A stretch of DNA of 64,000 bases from Bacillota bacterium (lineage in GTDB: Bacteria; Bacillota; Clostridia; Acetivibrionales; JAEXSP01): assembly GCA_023453795.1 (NCBI GenBank), contig JAEXSP010000019.1:186001-250000 (forward strand), read 5' to 3'. A program made the position numbers and the translations under genes. Below are positions 16,633-24,702 of this stretch, piece after piece. The notes under the pieces are model-generated. The model was not told where the DNA came from. It saw nothing but the letters and a program-made list of their open reading frames with translations, and ran no database searches. Numbering within the stretch: the stretch's first letter is position 1; each line of letters opens with the position of its first letter.

Positions 16633-19014
16633 TTATTTCATATCTGCTGTTTGCATCTCCTGCCACTGCTGCTTGCTAATCAGAACCTGCCTCGGCTTGC
16701 TTCCTTCAAACCCTCCCACAATTCCTCTTGCTTCCATTTGGTCAATTATCCTTGCTGCTCTGGCATAACCCACCTTAAATTTCCTTTGTATGAGAGATGA
16801 CGAGGCCTGGCCTGCTTCTACCACAACACCTATAGCAAGAGGCAAAAGCTCATCATTATCACCCGAGTCTTTTTCTTCAGGTTCTTTTTCACTATTTATT
16901 TCTTCAATAATGTTGTTATCGTACTCAGTCTGTCCGATAGACTTGATGTGTTCAACTACTCTTTCAACCTCTTTTTCCGATACAAAACAGCCCTTAACCC
17001 TTATTGGTTTGGGTTCCCCTACAGGATAGAAAAGCATGTCTCCTTTTCCGAGCAGCTTTTCAGCGCCTGCCATATCAAGTATGGTTCTTGAGTCAACCTG
17101 AGAAGAAACGGCAAAGGATATCCTTGAGGGTATATTGGCTTTGATTATACCTGTAATTACATCTACAGAAGGCCTTTGAGTAGCTATAACCAGATGCATT
17201 CCGGCCGCTCTTGCCATTTGTGCAAGTCGACATATTGCATCTTCAACATCGTTGGGAGCAACCATCATCAAATCTGCCAATTCATCAATTATTATTACTA
17301 TCTGAGGAAGCAGCCCGATGCCGCTTTCTTCTTTAATATGGGCATTATAGCCTTTAATATCTCTTACGCCCTTGTCAGCAAAAAGCTTATATCTGTTAAC
17401 CATTTCCTGTACTGCCCAATTGAGAGCACCTGCAGCCTTTTTAGGCTCGGTTACGACAGGTATCAGAAGATGTGGGATGCCGTTATATATTCCGAGTTCA
17501 ACAACCTTGGGATCGATCATAAGAAGTTTAACTTCATCAGGTGAAGCCTTATACAGCAAGCTTATAATCAGGCTGTTGATGCAGACGCTTTTCCCTGCGC
17601 CTGTTGCTCCGGCAATCAGAAGATGAGGCATTTTGGCAATATCAGCGACCACGTTTTCCCCGGAAATATCCTTTCCCACAGAAAAGGCCAATTTAGAGGG
17701 AAATCTTGTAAATTCCGGAGACTCAATTACCTCTTTAAGCAGAACTGCGGTCATTTCCTTGTTGGGGACCTCTATTCCGATAGCAGCCTTACCCGGAATC
17801 GGCGCTTCAATCCTAACGCCAGATGCAGCCAGATTCAGCGATATATCATCGGAAAGATTGACAATCTTGCTGACCTTGACTCCGGGGCTTGGCTGTAGTT
17901 CAAATCTTGTAACCGCAGGTCCCTTGCTGACATTAATAACCCTCGCATCGACTCCGAAGCTTTTCAAGGTGTCCTCAAGCTTTTTTGCGACCTCCACAGA
18001 GGAGTTTTTAGCCTGCTTCAGCCTTTTCCCGTCATCCTGAGCTCCGATCAATAAATCAATAGGCGGAAACAAATAGTCGGAATTTTCAGTTTCTGCCGAT
18101 GCTATTTCCTTTTGAACATCTTCCTTGATTTTATTCATTTCTTTTACATTGCTTTTCCTTCTAACCTTTGGTTCAATTTCTTCCATAGGCAGCTCTTGAG
18201 GAATATCCTGAAGAAACTCCTGCGGCAACTCTTCAAACCCTGTTTCAACAGGCTTGTCAGTTTTTTCCTTCAATTCTCTGGATGTTTTTTCTATCTTGAA
18301 ATCAATTATCTTATTCTTGGGCTTGAATGCCAGACTGAGGTTATCATTGTCTCCAACGATCTCCATGTCATCCTCCTGGACGTATTCATTCTTTTTAATG
18401 CTTTTAACAGCTAAAGGTTTCTTGCTTTTATTTGCTCCAATAGTTCTTACATTTCTTATGAAGTTAACAACTGAAATATTTGTAAGCAGTATTATATCTA
18501 TAACACAGAGAGCAGTAAGAATGATTATAGTGCCAAGCGGCTGGAACGCAGTGAGCAAAGGCGTACTAAGCAGTCTTCCGATAACCCCTCCGTCAAATAA
18601 TACACCTTCGGCATTTATCTCTTCGAAGAATTTGCCTATTATACGTATGACATTTAGATTTTTATAGTTCTCAGGATGGTAGTTTGCTACCTGTATCAAG
18701 GCTGATGACAGAACTATGAGTATAATTCCGTAAATAGACCTGAGTTTTAATTCATCACTGCTCTTATTAAACAGTATAAAAAAAGCATATACTATAATCA
18801 AAGGAGGAATTATAAATGCCGGAAGGCCTATCGCCCCAAACAGGAAACTTCTTATACCCCTCCCGAAATCACCTATGGAATTGTTGAAATAGAAGCTTAA
18901 AAGGGTCAAAATTCCAAAGGCAATAAGTAATATGCCTGCAATCTCATTATTGAATCCGGATTTCCTTTTCTGCTTCGCCTGATACTTCTTCTTTTGTATT
19001 TTTTTAACCTTCAC
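16633..19014 (-). CDS. ftsK: DNA translocase FtsK/SpoIIIE
   Basis: ATP-driven double-stranded DNA pump that clears chromosomes from the septum at division and during sporulation. Domain order: basic N-terminus, four hydrophobic segments (about 25-180), an acidic/charged linker, the FtsK alpha/beta motor with Walker A GATGAGKS (about residue 465) and Walker B IVIIIDELADLM, and a C-terminal gamma winged helix (about 720-785, ASSSLIQRKFKVGYARAARI) that reads KOPS/SRS sites. GTG 19014 with GGGGGG eight bases ahead is my start; TTG 19047 or ATG 19038 would add a short leader. ylzJ and tepA follow upstream, as in Bacillus around spoIIIE. Confidence 0.95.
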   Translation of the reverse strand: MKVKKIQKKKYQAKQKRKSGFNNEIAGILLIAFGILTLLSFYFNNSIGDFGRGIRSFLFGAIGLPAFIIPPLIIVYAFFILFNKSSDELKLRSIYGIILIVLSSALIQVANYHPENYKNLNVIRIIGKFFEEINAEGVLFDGGVIGRLLSTPLLTAFQPLGTIIILTALCVIDIILLTNISVVNFIRNVRTIGANKSKKPLAVKSIKKNEYVQEDDMEIVGDNDNLSLAFKPKNKIIDFKIEKTSRELKEKTDKPVETGFEELPQEFLQDIPQELPMEEIEPKVRRKSNVKEMNKIKEDVQKEIASAETENSDYLFPPIDLLIGAQDDGKRLKQAKNSSVEVAKKLEDTLKSFGVDARVINVSKGPAVTRFELQPSPGVKVSKIVNLSDDISLNLAASGVRIEAPIPGKAAIGIEVPNKEMTAVLLKEVIESPEFTRFPSKLAFSVGKDISGENVVADIAKMPHLLIAGATGAGKSVCINSLIISLLYKASPDEVKLLMIDPKVVELGIYNGIPHLLIPVVTEPKKAAGALNWAVQEMVNRYKLFADKGVRDIKGYNAHIKEESGIGLLPQIVIIIDELADLMMVAPNDVEDAICRLAQMARAAGMHLVIATQRPSVDVITGIIKANIPSRISFAVSSQVDSRTILDMAGAEKLLGKGDMLFYPVGEPKPIRVKGCFVSEKEVERVVEHIKSIGQTEYDNNIIEEINSEKEPEEKDSGDNDELLPLAIGVVVEAGQASSSLIQRKFKVGYARAARIIDQMEARGIVGGFEGSKPRQVLISKQQWQEMQTADMK

Positions 19015-19184
19015 CTGTTTGTCCCCCCAATAGATCATAAAGATCAAAGGCTGTCAAATTAACGTTTATAGTTGCTAGACTAACCATAATATATCATATT
19101 TCACATCTATTTTCTATATCTATTTTATATATGAAATAATCGGCTTACGGCTTGTTTGCAAGTCATGACATTATTACAATATTA

Positions 19185-19403
19185 TCAAATTTTTGATTTT
19201 ATGATATTTCCGGGTTGAAGTCTTGGATCAAGATATGCTTTGAGAGACGTGCTTATTATTCTGTTTATCTGGAATTCATTATTCGGCAGGGGCGTTACAA
19301 TTATTTTTTCCCCCAGATAATCAATTTCCTTATCTGCGTTTTGTGTATTTCCTTCCAGATTTTTAAAAATCAACTCTTCCGGAACAATAGTATAAAGGAT
19401 CAT
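19185..19403 (-). CDS. ylzJ: YlzJ-like protein
   Basis: A 72-residue protein of the YlzJ family, of unknown function, conserved beside tepA and spoIIIE. MILYTIVPEELIF and LKAYLDPRLQPGNIIK are typical. Its ATG overlaps the tepA stop (ATGA) and follows GGGAGG, so translation is coupled. Confidence 0.85.
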   Translation of the reverse strand: MILYTIVPEELIFKNLEGNTQNADKEIDYLGEKIIVTPLPNNEFQINRIISTSLKAYLDPRLQPGNIIKSKI

Positions 19404-20206
19404 TGGAGTTTTCCTCCCTCAATAATTTCTGTGTTATTGGGTTTTAGCTCTTCTTTTTCAGATATATATTCATAAAGCTTTTTTAAAGCCTCAGCAAGAC
19501 CTCCTACTTCATTAATAATTCCATGCCTAACTGCTTCTTCTCCGAACAACACAGTACCAACATCGTTCGCAAGCTCACCCGTCTTAAGCATCAGCTCACG
19601 AAAGCTCTCTTTTGTAATATTTGAGTTTTTAGATACAAACTGCACCACACGTTCCTGCATCTTATCAAAATACTCATAGGTTTGAGGAACTCCGATTATC
19701 ATTCCGCTCAACCTTAAGGGATGAATGGTCATTGTCGCAGACGGAGCAATAAATGAATACCTTGTAGCAACAGCCATAGGTACTCCGATGCTGTGACCGC
19801 CGCCCAGAATCAAAGAAACCGAGGGCTTTGACATACTGGCTATCATTTCCGCTATTGCAAGTCCGGCCTCTACATCCCCCCCGACTGTATTCAAAATCAG
19901 CAGAAGTCCGTCAATCTCAACATTTTCCTCAATTGCAACCAATTGAGGTATAACGTGTTCATATTTTGTAGTCTTGTTCTGCGGCGGAAGTATCATATGC
20001 CCTTCAATTTGTCCTATTATAGTCAGGCAGTGTATGTTTCCCTTCGGATTAATTATAGTGGAATCACCCAATTCCTTAATTCTTTCCAAAGAACTATTTT
20101 TATTTGTATTCTCACATTTATCCGGTTCAGCTTCTATAGTTCCAAATGTAACTTTATTTTCTTCTGCCAAGCATATCACATCCTTAAAATATGTATTCCG
20201 AGCCAT
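19400..20206 (-). CDS. tepA: ClpP-like protease, TepA family
   Basis: A ClpP/crotonase-fold serine protease; Bacillus TepA was described as aiding protein translocation and spore outgrowth. Visible: LLLILNTVGGDVEAGLAIAEMI, the serine segment LGGGHSIGVPMA (Ser near 137) and TIHPLRLSG supplying the histidine. The first 60 residues are a poorly conserved, charged extension. The start is uncertain: ATG 20206 has no clear ribosome site. It is translationally coupled to ylzJ. Confidence 0.88.
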   Translation of the reverse strand: MARNTYFKDVICLAEENKVTFGTIEAEPDKCENTNKNSSLERIKELGDSTIINPKGNIHCLTIIGQIEGHMILPPQNKTTKYEHVIPQLVAIEENVEIDGLLLILNTVGGDVEAGLAIAEMIASMSKPSVSLILGGGHSIGVPMAVATRYSFIAPSATMTIHPLRLSGMIIGVPQTYEYFDKMQERVVQFVSKNSNITKESFRELMLKTGELANDVGTVLFGEEAVRHGIINEVGGLAEALKKLYEYISEKEELKPNNTEIIEGGKLQ

Positions 20207-20343
20207 TGGCAATAGGCTTCAGACATAAATATATCTTTTACAAATATTATTATTCACTTTTCCTTCTTTTTTATTTATTAAATATCGAAAAAATATCTCA
20301 TACCCATAGAGTCCATTACTTGACAGGCTAAAAGCCCATAAAA

Positions 20344-20372
20344 AACGGCTAAGTCACTATGACTTAACCGTT
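20344..20372 (-). terminator. Terminator after the peroxiredoxin gene
   Basis: A 13-bp stem AACGGCTAAGTCA / TGACTTAACCGTT (one G-U on the transcript) with a 3-base loop, followed by T on the minus strand. It isolates the peroxiredoxin gene from tepA. Confidence 0.8.
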
Positions 20373-20465
20373 TCTGCCGACTGATGAAGAATCCCTATTT
20401 CTTTAAAATTTTTTGAGGAGAGGATTAATCCAATATATCCCACCCCTTTACCATTTATGACAAAT

Positions 20466-20927
20466 TTATTGTTTCCTTAATAAATCCAGTATTTCTTCGG
20501 CATGTCCCTCAGGTGAAACCTTTGGGAAAACCTTTTCAATAATCAAATCTTCATTTATTATAAACGTCGATCTGATTATCCCCATATAGGTCTTTCCGTA
20601 CATTTTCTTTTCTCCCCAGGCTCCATACATAATAGAGACATTATGATCTTCATCACTTAACAGATAGAAGGGAAGATTGTACTTATCCCTGAATTTAGCG
20701 TGAGATTTCTCACCATCCGGGCTTATCCCGATGACAACTGCACCTGCCTCAAGAATATAGTCATATATATCCCTAAAACCACAGGCTTCTTTTGTACACC
20801 CGGGAGTATTATCTTTCGGATAGAAATATAGAACAATCTTCTTTCCCTTGAAATCGGACAGGCTAATATCCCTTCCATCAAAAGATTTTAATTTAAATTC
20901 AATTGCTTTATCCCCACTTTTTAGCAT
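20466..20927 (-). CDS. bcp: Thioredoxin-dependent thiol peroxidase, Bcp/PrxQ type
   Basis: Reduces hydrogen peroxide and alkyl hydroperoxides using thioredoxin. The peroxidatic Cys44 and a resolving Cys49 lie in TPGCTKEACGFRD, five residues apart as in atypical 2-Cys PrxQ enzymes; YFYPKDNTPGC and the distal Arg in IRSTFII are conserved. Length 153 is standard. It is a single-gene unit with its own terminator, useful for oxygen tolerance in an anaerobe. Confidence 0.93.
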   Translation of the reverse strand: MLKSGDKAIEFKLKSFDGRDISLSDFKGKKIVLYFYPKDNTPGCTKEACGFRDIYDYILEAGAVVIGISPDGEKSHAKFRDKYNLPFYLLSDEDHNVSIMYGAWGEKKMYGKTYMGIIRSTFIINEDLIIEKVFPKVSPEGHAEEILDLLRKQ

Positions 20928-21028
20928 ATCATCATCCCCATAAATTACTTTTTAATTTGAAATTTTAATTGCTCTTCCTTACCACCCACATCTTGCTTTA
21001 TAAAAACAACCTTCTAAATTCTCATAGT

Positions 21029-21643
21029 TTAAACTTTCTTAACAATATCAAGGTATCCCTTGCGACTTCTTCTGGGGTACAATTCTCTGGATTCATCAAA
21101 ATAACCCAAAGAAATTAACATAACAACCATCTTGCTTTCATCCAGTGAAAAAGCTTTCCTTATTCCTTCAAAATCTATACCGCTCATGGCATGCGAATCG
21201 ACGCCGTAATACTTTGCCGCATACATGATTGACATTGCCAGAAGTCCTGCATTGCTTTCTGCAAATTTAACTTTTCTTTCCTCTGTGGTTCCATACAAGG
21301 AATAAGCATTCTTTTGATAATTTTCCAAAGCTTCCTTATTATTAAGTATTCTCCCCAACTCTGACCATGCAGTATTTTCAGGTTTATATCCTTCCAAATC
21401 GCCAACTACTATAAGGGTTATTGGCGCTTCCTTTATTTTGGGCTGGTTACTGGCTAGATGAAAAAGCTTTTCTTTTGCCTCGTCCGATTCAACTGCTATG
21501 AGCTCCCAAGGCTGAAGATTGAATGCTGATGGTGCAAGTACCGCAAGATTGATAATGTTTTTAAATATATCTTCTTCTATTTTCTTTTTAGAGTTAAAGA
21601 AATTTACCGAACGCCTTTCTTCAATAACATTTTTCATATCCAT
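21029..21643 (-). CDS. Nitroreductase family protein
   Basis: An FMN-dependent NAD(P)H oxidoreductase fold. ERRSVNFF at the N-terminus and LAPSAFNLQPWELIAV give the FMN-phosphate and isoalloxazine contacts; HAMSGIDFEGIRKAF and LISLGYFDE complete the family pattern. Length 204 is usual. The physiological substrate cannot be inferred. It precedes the peroxiredoxin gene on the same strand, with no terminator seen between, so joint expression in redox stress is possible. Confidence 0.9.
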   Translation of the reverse strand: MDMKNVIEERRSVNFFNSKKKIEEDIFKNIINLAVLAPSAFNLQPWELIAVESDEAKEKLFHLASNQPKIKEAPITLIVVGDLEGYKPENTAWSELGRILNNKEALENYQKNAYSLYGTTEERKVKFAESNAGLLAMSIMYAAKYYGVDSHAMSGIDFEGIRKAFSLDESKMVVMLISLGYFDESRELYPRRSRKGYLDIVKKV

Positions 21644-21793
21644 ATAAAGCCAGCCTTTCCAATAAACATATTAAGTCTGATTCCTTGATATATAAATTAT
21701 TAAATTAGTAGGTTTCAGCAAATACCTCAAAATTAAAGGCCACTGGTTTATAGTCAGTTATACCCATTTATATTTCTCTATAAACATAAAAAA

Positions 21794-21823
21794 ACACACA
21801 GGAGACAATAAAGCCCTGTGTGT
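21794..21823 (-). terminator. Terminator after the rhomboid-like gene
   Basis: Nine-base stem ACACACAGG / CCTGTGTGT followed by seven T residues on the minus strand. Confidence 0.85.
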
Positions 21824-21842
21824 ATGCTTTTTTAATGATATT

Positions 21843-22646
21843 CTAGCTCTTTTTCCTGTGTTCATGTGCAGTCAGATGATTAATGCAATACTCATAGTCG
21901 CCTTCGCACTTGGAACAATATCTGAAATCCATATTTGGATCATCCTTTTCTGTCATTCCACATATTGTGCATTTATGGATTGAAAAATTCTTTGGAATAT
22001 TGTAACTGTAATTTTTTCGGTTATAATGGGATTGTCTCCCCGTCTTCAATGAAACGAAAATATCTTTGCCAAAGAAAATAAAGTAATTTGCTAAAGAAAC
22101 AGCAGCGGCGAGTTTTATCGAAAGCGGAAAAACGGGAGCAATGATTGTAAACCCAAAGAAGGCCCAGTTTAGCCAGGCAAGGTATTTTATCTTAACAGGA
22201 ATCAAGAAGAACAAGAGTATTTCATAATTCGGGTAAATTCTTGCAAACGCAAAAAACAAAGAAAGATTAAGGTATAATCCTGTAGAACCGCCCCCTGTTA
22301 CGAATGCGGCCCCAATTGTTCCAAGCATGCCTATAAGGTAATATACATTGAACTTGAAGCTTCCCCATTCATGCTCCAGGTTTGTACCTATCATATAGTA
22401 AAAATATAAAGTTACAAGAATCCATATTACCTGAAAGTTAGGCGGTATGAATATGAAAGTTATAAGCCTCCAAAGTTCGCCTTTCATTATAAGCTGGGGA
22501 TCCAGATAAAGCTTATCCAAAACAGGTCTGGTCTGATCAAAAAAATACAGAAGGAATACTGTCATATTAAGTACTACGATATAGTACATAAGCCCTTTGA
22601 TCGCAAATCTGCCGATTTTTCTTTCCAGTTTGTTAAGCCATTTCAT
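21843..22646 (-). CDS. Rhomboid-like membrane protein with C-terminal zinc ribbon, probably inactive
   Basis: The 267-residue protein has about six hydrophobic helices and the rhomboid hallmark GELWRLITFIF (56-66), but the active-site region reads GGGSTGLYLN (118-127) in place of GxSG-serine context, and the last helix (about 180-193) lacks the catalytic histidine. It is therefore likely a pseudoprotease. A C-terminal cytosolic zinc ribbon has Cys226-x2-Cys229 and Cys244-x2-Cys247, ending in a His/Cys-rich CINHLTAHEH. Such proteins may bind rather than cut membrane substrates. It is monocistronic with a terminator. Confidence 0.82.
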   Translation of the reverse strand: MKWLNKLERKIGRFAIKGLMYYIVVLNMTVFLLYFFDQTRPVLDKLYLDPQLIMKGELWRLITFIFIPPNFQVIWILVTLYFYYMIGTNLEHEWGSFKFNVYYLIGMLGTIGAAFVTGGGSTGLYLNLSLFFAFARIYPNYEILLFFLIPVKIKYLAWLNWAFFGFTIIAPVFPLSIKLAAAVSLANYFIFFGKDIFVSLKTGRQSHYNRKNYSYNIPKNFSIHKCTICGMTEKDDPNMDFRYCSKCEGDYEYCINHLTAHEHRKKS

Positions 22647-22761
22647 TCTATGTTCTCCCTCATGCAGTATGCTGACTATTCGTTTATTTATAAATTATAC
22701 ATAATTTTCGGATTCTAAACAATAAATAAACTCACTTTACTAATTCCCCATTATTGCTATA

Positions 22762-23619
22762 TTAATGAATTGCCCTCTTTCTATGCTTTCCTCCCATAAC
22801 ATCCGAGACGTCATTTATTGTTACAAACGCACTTTCGTCTTTATCATAAATGATTGATTTAAGTTTTGAGATCTCTATACGAGTTACTACAGAATAAAGA
22901 ATAGTCTTTTTATTATTAGAATAGCCGCCATGTCCTTCTAAAAATGTAACACCTCTACCCAATCTGGCGGTTATGGCTTTGGCAATATCTTCACCTTTAT
23001 CGGAAATAATAATAGCTGCCTTTGCTTCATCCAGCCCTTCAATAGTAATATCAATCACCTTATAAGCTATAAAGTATGCAATAAGCGAATACATCGCTCT
23101 ATTCCACCCAAACACTAAACCTGCACTGCTTAATATGAATATGTTGAAAAACATAACCATTTCGCCGACAGAAAAAGGTGTACGTTTGTTAATAATTATT
23201 GCAACCATTTCCGTTCCATCAAGTGAACCACCATAACGTATAATCATACCTACTCCGGCACCCAAAATAATTCCGCCAAATACAGTAGCAAGTAAAACAT
23301 CGTCTGTTAGTCCTGATATTGGATGTAAAAAGTGCACCCAGATCGATAATGATGCTATTGAAAACAACGAGGAGAACACAAATGTCTTTCCAATCTGCTT
23401 GTATCCCAAAAATAAAAACGGTAGGTTTAAAACAAATATATACATGCTTAAAGGCAGCTTTGTTAAATAACTTGAAATTATAGATATTCCGACAATACCG
23501 CCATCTATAATGTTATTGGGAATTAAAAATATTTCCAGACCTACTGCTGCCAATATTGACCCTATAAAAAGGAAAAAATATCTTTTTACTTCTCTTACAA
23601 CTTGTTTTTTTCTCGTCAT
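22762..23619 (-). CDS. YitT family membrane protein (DUF161/DUF2179)
   Basis: Five or so hydrophobic helices (about 15-180), with GSLDGTEMVAIIINKRTPFSVGE typical of the family, then a cytosolic DUF2179 domain of about 90 residues (KGEDIAKAITARLGRGVTFLEGHGGYSNN). Family members are widespread in Firmicutes, with no firm biochemical role. The length of 285 is normal. It stands alone, with small membrane-protein genes upstream. Confidence 0.9.
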   Translation of the reverse strand: MTRKKQVVREVKRYFFLFIGSILAAVGLEIFLIPNNIIDGGIVGISIISSYLTKLPLSMYIFVLNLPFLFLGYKQIGKTFVFSSLFSIASLSIWVHFLHPISGLTDDVLLATVFGGIILGAGVGMIIRYGGSLDGTEMVAIIINKRTPFSVGEMVMFFNIFILSSAGLVFGWNRAMYSLIAYFIAYKVIDITIEGLDEAKAAIIISDKGEDIAKAITARLGRGVTFLEGHGGYSNNKKTILYSVVTRIEISKLKSIIYDKDESAFVTINDVSDVMGGKHRKRAIH

Positions 23620-23725
23620 CCAATTACCTCCGAATTCTATTTGACTTGATATACCTATTCCTTTCAGCAGTAAACGACTGTTTTATTTATTATCCTCTCC
23701 TATTCATTTTTTATAGTAATCACAA

Positions 23726-23764
23726 GACGTTAGGCATAATGTTTTTTAACAAAATGCCTAAGTC
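23726..23764. repeat. Inverted repeat downstream of the small membrane-protein pair
   Basis: GAC-TTAGGCAT pairs with ATGCCTAA-GTC (one unpaired G) around an 18-base loop. It follows the stop at 23792 on the minus strand but lacks a T run, so it may be a weak terminator or an RNA-stabilising hairpin. Confidence 0.45.
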
Positions 23765-23791
23765 TTTATGAATAATTCATAGTATCTGATT

Positions 23792-23911
23792 TTAGTTTTT
23801 TTCCTGGTTTTCATCTTTCTCACTTACTTTTGTTGCATAATGCGCCAGAATTGGTCCGCCTACACAAAAAAGCACACCAAATACAACAACAACAATAATT
23901 GATATATCCAC
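23792..23911 (-). CDS. Small single-pass membrane protein, 39 residues
   Basis: A GTG start with an excellent GGAGGTGAT ribosome site gives a 39-residue peptide: DISIIVVVVVFGVLFCVGG forms one transmembrane helix, followed by a hydrophilic tail ending DENQEKN. It is the second gene after 23935-24303, 23 bases downstream, so likely cotranscribed. Function unknown; small membrane peptides of this type often modulate a larger membrane protein. Confidence 0.65.
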   Translation of the reverse strand: MDISIIVVVVFGVLFCVGGPILAHYATKVSEKDENQEKN

Positions 23912-23934
23912 TAGTATCACCTCCGTTATCTATA

Positions 23935-24303
23935 TTAGACAGCGAAAATGATGTTTTTATACTTGCTCCCATTGAAATAATGCGGAATAGACTTCCTTAT
24001 GACTCTTCTATGGTCAGTCGGCATTTCCCTGAATGATAGATTGACAGAATAAATATTATTCAGCGATATTTGATTTATGCTTACAGCAGTATTATTAGTC
24101 GGAAGCCTATGCAGCAAAGACTTGTTATTTTGTTTAATAAAATATACTGCATCCGAATGATGCACTATACCAAATATTGTTTTTGATCTTTGTGCATGGT
24201 TTTGAAACCCATCATTTCCAGTAAAAAAAGTAGGTATCATTTGAAAAGCTAAAAAAACTATTATCAATAATGAAACGACTTTTACAATTTTTTTTCTTTC
24301 CAT
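23935..24303 (-). CDS. Hypothetical secreted or membrane-anchored protein
   Basis: I do not recognise this 122-residue product. MERKKIVKVVSLLIIVFLAFQM is an N-terminal signal anchor or signal peptide; the rest is small, polar and rich in Asn, His and Ser, with no cysteines. ATG 24303 is preceded by AAGGAGG. It precedes the 39-residue membrane peptide in a probable two-gene operon. The divergence from known families leaves the function open. Confidence 0.6.
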   Translation of the reverse strand: MERKKIVKVVSLLIIVFLAFQMIPTFFTGNDGFQNHAQRSKTIFGIVHHSDAVYFIKQNNKSLLHRLPTNNTAVSINQISLNNIYSVNLSFREMPTDHRRVIRKSIPHYFNGSKYKNIIFAV

Positions 24304-24474
24304 CAAATACCTCCTTACTAATGAATTTCAAGTTGATTGTAACATAAAAAGTAATAAGTTTGAACCCCAAAATGCTTATATTGTATTAACAAATGCGCCC
24401 TTTTATCTTTAATAGCTATGTTAAAGCAGTTCATTATTTGGCTATCATGCTTAATAATTTCTGCCATTCTTTCT

Positions 24475-24497
24475 AACCTTCAAAAGCTTTGAAGGTT
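24475..24497. repeat. Perfect hairpin AACCTTCAAA-AGC-TTTGAAGGTT
   Basis: Ten-base perfect inverted repeat with a three-base loop. Neither side has a T run, so it is not a standard intrinsic terminator. Confidence 0.7.
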
Positions 24498-24597
24498 ATC
24501 AGCGTTAACATATTCTATAATATGCTGTTTATCCAAATTTCTGATAAAATCAACAAAATAAAATTCGTCTAGTATGAACATCCTAATAAACGCCAAA

Positions 24598-24622
24598 AAC
24601 ACCAGTCTTAAATGCTGGTGTT
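24598..24622 (-). terminator. Terminator after the duplicated rnpB 3' fragment
   Basis: AACACCAG / CTGGTGTT stem with a nine-base loop, followed on the minus strand by TTTTT. It ends transcripts of the lectin gene and may be the ancestral rnpB terminator. Confidence 0.8.
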
Positions 24623-24635
24623 CCTGATATTTGTT

Positions 24636-24672
24636 ATGAGTAAGTCTGTAAGCCGGGTCTGTATTAAATGAT
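24636..24672 (-). repeat. Truncated copy of the rnpB 3' end (direct repeat with 28036-28073)
   Basis: Thirty-seven bases match the 3' end of the RNase P RNA gene at 28036-28073 exactly apart from one missing T (GGGT-CTG versus GGGTTCTG). It lies 30 bases after the stop codon of the lectin gene and is followed by a terminator, mimicking the end of rnpB. Two such copies flanking a gene are what site-specific integration into rnpB would leave. Confidence 0.85.
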
Positions 24673-24702
24673 ATCATAGTAATTCTCATAGTATCATCAT
24701 AC

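Larger units (their letters stand above)
24304..24702. other. Intergenic scar region between hypothetical gene and lectin gene
   Basis: No intact gene is convincing here. The minus strand contains an open frame ending at 24480 whose last 33 codons (MFILDEFYFVDFIRNLDKQ...) look protein-like and may be a gene remnant, a perfect 10-bp hairpin (24475-24497), a terminator (24598-24622) and a copy of the rnpB 3' end (24636-24672). Confidence 0.5.
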
